Shown here piece by piece: positions 58,084-64,000 of a stretch of DNA of 64,000 bases; the first letter of the stretch is position 1; every line of letters begins with the position of its first letter. The DNA is taken from the NCBI GenBank assembly GCA_930987725.1, contig CAKNKY010000003.1:62001-126000 (forward strand), in the 5' to 3' direction. The translations under genes and the position numbers were made by a program. The DNA comes from an uncultured Anaeromassilibacillus sp. (lineage in GTDB: Bacteria > Bacillota > Clostridia > Oscillospirales > Acutalibacteraceae). Below the pieces are notes generated by a model. That model was not told where the DNA came from, did not search any database, and worked only from the letters and a program-made list of their open reading frames with translations.

Positions 58084-59022
58084 GTGGAACAGCAGAAAAT
58101 GAAGATCGAGACGGCCGCTTCCTGGCAGCCGGAGCTGGTGCTGACGCCGGAGCTCATCGACAGCTTCATTGCCCATCTGAAAGAAAAGAACTACATCCAG
58201 GGCACGGTGAACCGCTATGAACAGGATCTGCGGCAGTTTTACGCAGATCTGCCGGAGGACAAATGCGTCCACCGGGACACCCTGTCCAGGTACCGGGAAA
58301 AGCTGCTGGCCAACGGCTATGCGCCCCGGACGGTGAACCTGCGCATCTCGGTGGCCAACAGCCTGTTCCGCTACCTGGGACTGAAAGAGTACCAGCTGGA
58401 CAACCAGCTGCGCCCGAAAAATGAAAACCTGCCGGAAATCAGCCGGACGGAGTATCTGCGCCTGCTGCGTACCGCCCGCGCGCTGGGACGGGAAAGCGAA
58501 TATCTTCTCATTAAGTTGTTCGCATCCACGGGTATTACCATTCAGGAAGTGCCCAAGGTCACGGTGGAAGCGGTAGAGGCTGGGCGCATCGAAACGTTGG
58601 TCAGCAACAATAAACAGATTGTGCGCCTGCCACATTGCCTGCAGGCGGAACTGCTCGGCTACGCCGCCCGCAGCGGAATTTACCATGGGCCTGTTTTTCT
58701 TTCCCGAGGTGGGAAGGCAATGAGCCGCATGAATATCACGCAGAAGATTCACCGGCTCTGCGCCGTGTCAGGCGTGCCGGAGGAAAAGGGAAATCCCCGC
58801 TGCCTGAAAAAGCTTTACCAGACTACCCGCGCGGCCATTGAAGCAAATTTCAATCTGCTCGTCGAACAAGCCATGGAGCGCCAGTTGGAGGTGGAGCAGG
58901 CGGAAGTGGGCTGGGAGGAAGGCGCAGAGCACGCGCTGCATCCTGCCCGCACGAAACTACGGCTGCGGAGGGGAAGCCGGACAAAACCGGCCGCGCTTTC
59001 TTCGGGGCGCGAGCAGTTCTAA
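58084..59022 (+). CDS. Degenerate tyrosine-recombinase homologue without catalytic residues
   Basis: Encodes 312 aa from GTG 58084 (AAGGAGGG upstream). The N-terminal core-binding domain (SFIAHLKEKNYIQGTVNRYE) is well kept, and the catalytic-domain fold can be followed next to the 56944 protein, but every active residue is changed: ATGIRVSEV is STGITIQEV, HNLRH is RCLKK, the GHSS segment is MERQ, and no tyrosine stands at the nucleophile position. The frame is intact over 312 codons, so it is kept by selection. It ends in a basic tail (RTKLRLRRGSR). It probably binds DNA as a regulator. It lies 48 bases before rmlA. Confidence 0.78.
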   Translation: MEQQKMKIETAASWQPELVLTPELIDSFIAHLKEKNYIQGTVNRYEQDLRQFYADLPEDKCVHRDTLSRYREKLLANGYAPRTVNLRISVANSLFRYLGLKEYQLDNQLRPKNENLPEISRTEYLRLLRTARALGRESEYLLIKLFASTGITIQEVPKVTVEAVEAGRIETLVSNNKQIVRLPHCLQAELLGYAARSGIYHGPVFLSRGGKAMSRMNITQKIHRLCAVSGVPEEKGNPRCLKKLYQTTRAAIEANFNLLVEQAMERQLEVEQAEVGWEEGAEHALHPARTKLRLRRGSRTKPAALSSGREQF

Positions 59023-59070
59023 CATCTGCGGTTCCGCCTGCATGTGGCAGGCAAAGGGGAGGAATGGGAC

Positions 59071-59949
59071 ATGAAAGGGATTATTTTAGCGGGTGGAAGC
59101 GGAACAAGGCTGTACCCGCTCACGCTGGTGACATCAAAACAGCTGCTGCCGGTGTACGACAAACCGATGATTTACTACCCGCTTTCTACGTTGATGCTGG
59201 CGGGCATCCGGGAGATCCTCATCATCTCCACGCCGCAGGATCTGCCGAATTTCGAACGGCTGCTGGGGGATGGAAGCCCGTTTGGCCTGTCGCTTTCCTA
59301 TCAGGTGCAGCCTTCGCCGGACGGCCTGGCCCAAGCGTTTGTGCTGGGGGAAGAATTTGCCGGAAATGATCGCTGCGCCATGATCCTCGGCGACAACATC
59401 TTCTACGGCGCCGGGCTGACAGAGCAGCTTCGCAAGGCGGTGGCGCAGGAAGAAGGCGCGACTGTTTTCGGCTACTATGTGGATGACCCGGAGCGCTTCG
59501 GCGTGGTGGAGTTGGGCCCGGATGGGAAAGTGGTTTCCATTGAGGAAAAGCCGGCGCACCCCAAATCCAACTATGCAGTGACGGGCCTGTATTTTTATGA
59601 CCGCCGTGTCTGTGAATGGGCAAAAAAGCTGAAGCCTTCCCCGCGCGGGGAATTGGAGATTACCGACCTAAACCGCTTGTATCTGGAGGACGGTTCCCTC
59701 CATGTGATCACGCTGGGGCGGGGATACGCTTGGCTGGACACAGGTACCGTGGATTCCCTGGCGGAAGCTTCCGAGTTTGTCCGCGTGGTGGAGTCCCGTG
59801 AAGGGATCCAGATTTCTGCGCCGGAGGAAATTGCCTACCGCAACGGGTGGATCAGCAAAGAAGAGCTCTGCCGTGCAGCGGCGCGATACGGAAAATCCCT
59901 TTACGGCAAGCATTTGCGGCAGGTGGCGGAAGGCCGCATCATCTATTGA
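59071..59949 (+). CDS. rmlA: Glucose-1-phosphate thymidylyltransferase
   Basis: Encodes 292 aa, the standard RmlA length, from ATG 59071 (GAGGAA upstream). The nucleotide-binding start [18 protein letters not shown] is classic, followed by [20 protein letters not shown] and ILGDNIFYG, with VEEKPxxPKSNYA further on. It joins glucose-1-phosphate and dTTP to make dTDP-glucose, the first step to dTDP-L-rhamnose. Confidence 0.96.
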   Translation: MKGIILAGGSGTRLYPLTLVTSKQLLPVYDKPMIYYPLSTLMLAGIREILIISTPQDLPNFERLLGDGSPFGLSLSYQVQPSPDGLAQAFVLGEEFAGNDRCAMILGDNIFYGAGLTEQLRKAVAQEEGATVFGYYVDDPERFGVVELGPDGKVVSIEEKPAHPKSNYAVTGLYFYDRRVCEWAKKLKPSPRGELEITDLNRLYLEDGSLHVITLGRGYAWLDTGTVDSLAEASEFVRVVESREGIQISAPEEIAYRNGWISKEELCRAAARYGKSLYGKHLRQVAEGRIIY

Positions 59950-59966
59950 GGCAGGAGGAAACGGCG

Positions 59967-60521
59967 ATGAACTTTATTCCCACCAAGCTGGACGGCGTGT
60001 GGATTGTGGAGCCGAAGGTGTTCGGCGACCACCGGGGTTTTTTCATGGAAAGCTGGTCGAAACGGGCGTTTGAGGAAGCGGGCCTGCATTACGACTTTGT
60101 GCAGGACAACCATTCTTCCTCCATGGTAAAAGGGACGCTGCGCGGCATCCATTTTCAAAAGGGGGACAAGGCGCAAGCCAAGCTCGTGCGCTGCGTAAAA
60201 GGCGCCGTGCTCGATGTGGCCGTGGATCTCCGTCCCAGCAGCCCGACCTACAAACAGTGGGTGGGCGTAGAACTTTCTGCGGAGAACAAGCGCCAGCTGC
60301 TCATCCCGCGCGGCTTCGGTCACGGCTTCGTGACATTGACGGACGATGTGGAATTCCTGTATAAGGCTGACAACTTTTATGCGCCGGAAGCGGACGGCGG
60401 CATTCGCTGGAACGATCCGGAGCTGGCCGTCGAGTGGGGCGTGGAAAATCCCATTCTGTCGAAAAAGGACAGCGAATCCCCGTTCCTAAAAGACGCCGTC
60501 ACCGGCTTTGAGGGGTGGTAA
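59967..60521 (+). CDS. rmlC: dTDP-4-dehydrorhamnose 3,5-epimerase
   Basis: Encodes 184 aa from ATG 59967 (GGAGGAA upstream). The cupin motif [13 protein letters not shown], then [19 protein letters not shown] with the catalytic His of [22 protein letters not shown], and the active Tyr region [20 protein letters not shown] are all present. It epimerises C3 and C5 of the 4-keto sugar. It lies 17 bases after rmlA and two before rmlB. Confidence 0.95.
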   Translation: MNFIPTKLDGVWIVEPKVFGDHRGFFMESWSKRAFEEAGLHYDFVQDNHSSSMVKGTLRGIHFQKGDKAQAKLVRCVKGAVLDVAVDLRPSSPTYKQWVGVELSAENKRQLLIPRGFGHGFVTLTDDVEFLYKADNFYAPEADGGIRWNDPELAVEWGVENPILSKKDSESPFLKDAVTGFEGW

Positions 60522-60523
60522 CC

Positions 60524-61543
60524 ATGAAACTTTTCGTCACCGGCGGGGCCGGGTTTATCGGCAGCAATTTTATCTTTTATCTTTTGGAAAAGCATCCGGA
60601 GGATGCCGTCCTCTGCGTGGATGCGTTGACATATGCGGGGAACCTGGAAACGCTTGCTCCTGTGATGCAAAATCCCCGTTTTCGTTTTGTAAAAGCCGAC
60701 ATTGCGGACCGGGCGGCCATGTATGCGCTGTTCGAATCCGAAAAACCGGACGTTGTCGTAAATTTTGCGGCGGAGAGCCATGTGGATCGTTCTATTGAAA
60801 ACCCGTCCATCTTCCTGCAAACAAACGTGATGGGAACGCAGGTCCTGCTGGATGCCTGCCGGAAGTATGGCATCCAGAGATATCACCAGGTTTCCACCGA
60901 CGAGGTATACGGCGATCTGCCGCTGGATCGCCTGGATCTGTTTTTCACGGAGCAGACGCCGCTGCACGCGTCCAGCCCGTATTCTGCGTCGAAGGCGTCG
61001 GCGGATTTGCTCTGCAACGCGTATTTCCGCACCTATGGCCTGCCGGTCACCATCAGCCGGTGTTCAAACAACTATGGCCCCTATCAGTTCCCGGAAAAAT
61101 TGATCCCCCTGATGATTGCCAACGCGCTGGCGGACAAGCCCCTGCCCGTGTACGGGGAGGGGCTGAATGTGCGTGACTGGTTATATGTGGAAGACCACTG
61201 CACGGCCATCGATTTGATCCTGCGCAAGGGGAAACCCGGCCAGGTGTACAACATCGGCGGCCACAATGAACGGCGCAACATCGATATTGTGAAGACCATC
61301 CTCGCCATTCTCGGCAAGCCGGAAAGCCTCATCACGCATGTGGCAGACCGCAAAGGCCACGACCAGCGGTACGCCATCGATCCGGCGTTTATCCACCGGG
61401 AACTTGGCTGGCTGCCGCAGACCGGGTTTGAGGACGGCATCCGCAAGACGGTGCAGTGGTACCTGGATAACAAACCCTGGTGGGAGAATATCGTGAACGG
61501 GGAGTATCAAACCTACTATGAGCGGATGTATGGGAACCGGTAA
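60524..61543 (+). CDS. rmlB: dTDP-glucose 4,6-dehydratase
   Basis: Encodes 339 aa from ATG 60524 (GGGGTGG upstream). An extended short-chain dehydrogenase: NAD loop [36 protein letters not shown], catalytic YSASKASAD, and [18 protein letters not shown]. It converts dTDP-glucose to the 4-keto-6-deoxy sugar. Confidence 0.96.
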   Translation: MKLFVTGGAGFIGSNFIFYLLEKHPEDAVLCVDALTYAGNLETLAPVMQNPRFRFVKADIADRAAMYALFESEKPDVVVNFAAESHVDRSIENPSIFLQTNVMGTQVLLDACRKYGIQRYHQVSTDEVYGDLPLDRLDLFFTEQTPLHASSPYSASKASADLLCNAYFRTYGLPVTISRCSNNYGPYQFPEKLIPLMIANALADKPLPVYGEGLNVRDWLYVEDHCTAIDLILRKGKPGQVYNIGGHNERRNIDIVKTILAILGKPESLITHVADRKGHDQRYAIDPAFIHRELGWLPQTGFEDGIRKTVQWYLDNKPWWENIVNGEYQTYYERMYGNR

Positions 61544-62501
61544 ACCGCTGATTGCCATCCTGATGGCCGTCTATGAGCCGCGGATGGACTGGCTGCAGGA
61601 ACAGCTGGAATCGCTGAATGCGCAAACCTATCCCAACCTGCGGCTTTATATCCGGGATGATTGTTCCCCGACCGTACCATTTGAAGAAATCCGGGCGCTG
61701 GCGGAAACGTGCATCACAAAATTCCCGTTTACCATCGCCCGCAATGCGGAAAACCTGGGCTCTAATAAAACCTTCGAGCGGTTGACGGAAGAGGTGGAGG
61801 GTGATCTGTTCGCCTATTGCGACCAGGACGATGTCTGGCTGCCGGAAAAGCTGGAAATTCTTCAAGAAGAAATGGAACGCACCGGCGCCCTACTGGTGTG
61901 CTCCGATATGGTTGTGATCGACGGTGAAGGGCATGTGGTGGCGGACAGCATCACAAAAGTGAGACGGCATCACCGGTTCCGATCCGGCAGCGGATTGGCG
62001 AAAGACCTGCTGTTCTCAAATTTTGTAACAGGCTGTACCATGCTGATCTCTGCAGCGGAATCAAAAGCCGCCGTTCCGTTTTGCCCCTATATGGTTCACG
62101 ACCACTATTTGGCACTGTGGTGCGCAGAACACGGCTCAGTTCTCAGTGTGGATAAGCTGCTCATACGTTACCGCATTCATAGAGCCAACCAGACCCATGT
62201 GCTAGCCGGTGTGAGGGATAAGAAAAGTTATGGTGAGGTCAGAATCCGAATGGCGGAGAACAGATTTCTCTGGCTAAAACAGCACTTTCCTTGTACCCCA
62301 GAGACAAAGATGGCAATTAACCGTGGGCTAATATGGATTCAGGCGCGTTGGGCAAACTGGACTCATCAGGGTGGTGTAAAAATATTGTGGAAGTACCGAA
62401 ATATTAACAAGATCGTGTCCCTTGCAGAACTTTGTTTAAAATACATGCCAAACAGCTTGTTTATGTTGGCCATATATTTGGCAAGAAACAATAAGGTGTA
62501 A
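61530..62501 (+). CDS. Family 2 glycosyltransferase, rhamnosyltransferase-like
   Basis: Encodes 323 aa from ATG 61530; ATG 61518 is also in frame and both lie inside the end of rmlB. The GT-A fold shows [21 protein letters not shown] at the start, IRDDCSP and the [16 protein letters not shown] motif (metal/nucleotide-sugar binding, the CDQDDVW form seen in rhamnosyltransferases). [11 protein letters not shown] gives the C-terminal acceptor-side part. It likely adds rhamnose to a lipid-linked glycan at the membrane. Base composition becomes AT-richer in the last third. Confidence 0.85.
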   Translation: MGTGKPLIAILMAVYEPRMDWLQEQLESLNAQTYPNLRLYIRDDCSPTVPFEEIRALAETCITKFPFTIARNAENLGSNKTFERLTEEVEGDLFAYCDQDDVWLPEKLEILQEEMERTGALLVCSDMVVIDGEGHVVADSITKVRRHHRFRSGSGLAKDLLFSNFVTGCTMLISAAESKAAVPFCPYMVHDHYLALWCAEHGSVLSVDKLLIRYRIHRANQTHVLAGVRDKKSYGEVRIRMAENRFLWLKQHFPCTPETKMAINRGLIWIQARWANWTHQGGVKILWKYRNINKIVSLAELCLKYMPNSLFMLAIYLARNNKV

Positions 62502-62503
62502 TG

Positions 62504-64000
62504 ATGAAAATTCTAGTTACAGGCGCAACAGGGCAGTTGGGATATGAAGTTTGTCATATCTTACAAGAACGCGGTGTGAAATATCAAGGTGTTAATTCAA
62601 CCCATTTTGATATTGTGGATGTTGTTGCAGTGGATGCCTATATCAGAGAATATCAACCGGATGCAGTGATTCACTGCGCTGCATATACCGCTGTTGACAG
62701 CGCTGAAAGCAACTGCGAACGGTGTTTTGCGGTGAATGAGAAAGGCACTCGAAATATTGCACAGGCCTGTCGAGCGGTAGATGCCAAAATGCTGTACGTC
62801 TCGACAGATTATATTTTTTCCGGTGTGGGCACTAAACCTTATGAAGTGGATGACAAGGCAGAACCGCAGAATGTCTATGGAGCCAGTAAACTTGCTGGTG
62901 AACTTGCTGTGCAAGAGACCTTGACAAAGTACTTTATTGTCCGGACTTCTTGGCTATTTGGCCGCGGGAATAATTTTATTGTGAATATTTTGCAGAGTGC
63001 CCGGAAGAAAAAAATGCTCTCAGTGGTTACGGATCAAATAGGTTCGCCCACTTACGCGGTGGATTTGGCAAAGCTACTCTGCGACATGGTAGAGAGTGAG
63101 CAGTACGGGATCTATCACGCGACAAATGAGGGTAGTTGCAGCCGGTATGAGCTTGCGCAGGAGGTGGTGCGACAAGCGTGGATGGATGTACAGGTTCGGC
63201 CATGCATCACAAAGGAATACAGTTTGCCCGCTGCACGTCCCCTCAACTCTCGCTTGAGCAGGGAAAGTTTGGATATAGCGGGATTTGCGCGCCTGCCTGA
63301 TTGGCGAGACGCACTGTGGCGCTTTTTGCGCTGTGATCATCCCCCTCAAAAAATCCTGGTGACTGGCGGGAACGGATATATCGGAAAACATGTGGTAAAG
63401 TTACTGCTGGACGCCGGGTATCCCGTTATGGTGGCGGTCTCCCATCCGGAAGGGACCGATCCCCGTGCGATCATCTGCTCGGAACCTATCTTTTCTGGTG
63501 CAGACGACATTTACCGTAGAGTGGGAAGCCCTGATGTGTGTATTCATCTAGCCTGGAAGGATGGTTTTTCCCACAACTCTCCGGTTCATATGGAGAACCT
63601 CTCAAAACATATCGTGTTTTGCCGGCATATGATGCAGGGTGGGCTGCCCATCCTGTCATGCATGGGCACCATGCATGAAGTAGGGTATTGGGAAGGTGCC
63701 ATCAGGGAGAATACCCCCTGCGCGCCGCAGACCCAGTATGGAATCGCCAAGAATGCCATGCGGCAGAGCCTGTTACTTTCAGCTAGGGAAACCACGTGCG
63801 TGTTGCATTGGCTGAGATTATATTATATCGTCAGTGACGATGTGAACGGGCAGAACATTTTTTCCAAAATTTTAAAAGCCGCTGAAAAGGGACAGGCATT
63901 CTTTCCATTTACCAGTGGAAAGAATCTGTACGATTTTATTGAAATTGATGAGCTCGCCCGCCTGATCGTAATGGCCAGCCTCCAGACAGAGATCTCTGGT
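62504..64000 (+). CDS. rmlD: dTDP-4-dehydrorhamnose reductase fused to a second NAD-dependent epimerase-like domain (runs off the window)
   Basis: Open from ATG 62504 (AAGGTG upstream) for 499 codons to the window edge. Residues 1-280 are RmlD: VTGATGQLGYEV, AAYTAVDSAE, STDYIFSG, catalytic YGASKLAGE, RTSWLFGRG and SRLSRESLD. After a short linker (RCDHPPQ) a second Rossmann domain begins: ILVTGGNGYIGKHVVKLLLD, with a catalytic-type YGIAKNAMR near residue 410. I traced the frame codon by codon across the join and found no stop or shift. RmlD makes dTDP-L-rhamnose; the second domain may act on another sugar nucleotide. It is more AT-rich than the genes before it. Confidence 0.88.
   Translation, partial: MKILVTGATGQLGYEVCHILQERGVKYQGVNSTHFDIVDVVAVDAYIREYQPDAVIHCAAYTAVDSAESNCERCFAVNEKGTRNIAQACRAVDAKMLYVSTDYIFSGVGTKPYEVDDKAEPQNVYGASKLAGELAVQETLTKYFIVRTSWLFGRGNNFIVNILQSARKKKMLSVVTDQIGSPTYAVDLAKLLCDMVESEQYGIYHATNEGSCSRYELAQEVVRQAWMDVQVRPCITKEYSLPAARPLNSRLSRESLDIAGFARLPDWRDALWRFLRCDHPPQKILVTGGNGYIGKHVVKLLLDAGYPVMVAVSHPEGTDPRAIICSEPIFSGADDIYRRVGSPDVCIHLAWKDGFSHNSPVHMENLSKHIVFCRHMMQGGLPILSCMGTMHEVGYWEGAIRENTPCAPQTQYGIAKNAMRQSLLLSARETTCVLHWLRLYYIVSDDVNGQNIFSKILKAAEKGQAFFPFTSGKNLYDFIEIDELARLIVMASLQTEISG

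Overview
The window looks like a chromosomal segment of a GC-rich anaerobic Firmicute of the class Clostridia, probably an Oscillospiraceae/Ruminococcaceae-type gut bacterium. The signs are strong purine-rich Shine-Dalgarno sites, frequent TTG/GTG starts, Clostridia-type sugar ABC and NatAB transporters, a tRNA with encoded CCA, and a Clostridia-type conjugative element. The assignment rests on gene style, not on a database search.

Region 1 (1-9.3 kb): the start of a membrane sensor gene (minus strand), then a response regulator and a membrane histidine kinase on the plus strand, with a secreted, membrane-anchored protein gene lying between them on the minus strand. Next come a PfkB sugar kinase, a GNAT acetyltransferase and a very charged 830-aa coiled-coil protein of unknown function, all on the minus strand.

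Region 2 (9.3-16.7 kb, minus strand): a tight operon of five genes. In transcription order it encodes a leaderless protein with nine calcium-binding-type repeats and a C39-like papain-fold domain, a small unknown protein, and three different dynamin-like large GTPases. This is the best candidate for an undescribed chromosomal system.

Region 3 (16.8-28.6 kb, minus strand): a MarR-regulated sugar-type ABC importer (binding protein and two permeases) whose operon ends in three tandem NTF2/SnoaL-like paralogues; a NatAB-type ABC exporter; a candidate structured RNA; and a P-type Ca2+-type ATPase.

Region 4 (28.9-57.8 kb, plus strand): directly after a tRNA-Ala(CGC) gene lies a conjugative element. 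It encodes ParM/ParR-like partition, ribbon-helix-helix proteins, a C5-cytosine and an N6-adenine DNA methyltransferase plus its own S-adenosylmethionine synthetase, and an amidoligase/GGCT pair. A surface module holds a sortase and a 1751-aa thioester/Cna-B adhesin. Further on are a candidate oriT, MobC, relaxase, PcfB, VirD4, a Maff2-type protein, VirB6, PrgI, VirB4, an M23 peptidase and a tyrosine recombinase. Several conjugation genes, notably prgI and virB4, appear to lack any ATG/GTG/TTG start and to begin at ATC or CTG codons at good ribosome-binding-site distance. No right-hand copy of the tRNA end was found, so the element's edge is not defined.

Region 5 (57.8-64 kb, plus strand): a second recombinase homologue that has lost all catalytic residues sits at the head of a surface polysaccharide locus: rmlA, rmlC, rmlB, a GT2 glycosyltransferase and an rmlD gene fused to a second NAD-dependent sugar epimerase domain. 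The fusion runs off the window. These genes make dTDP-L-rhamnose and begin to assemble a glycan.
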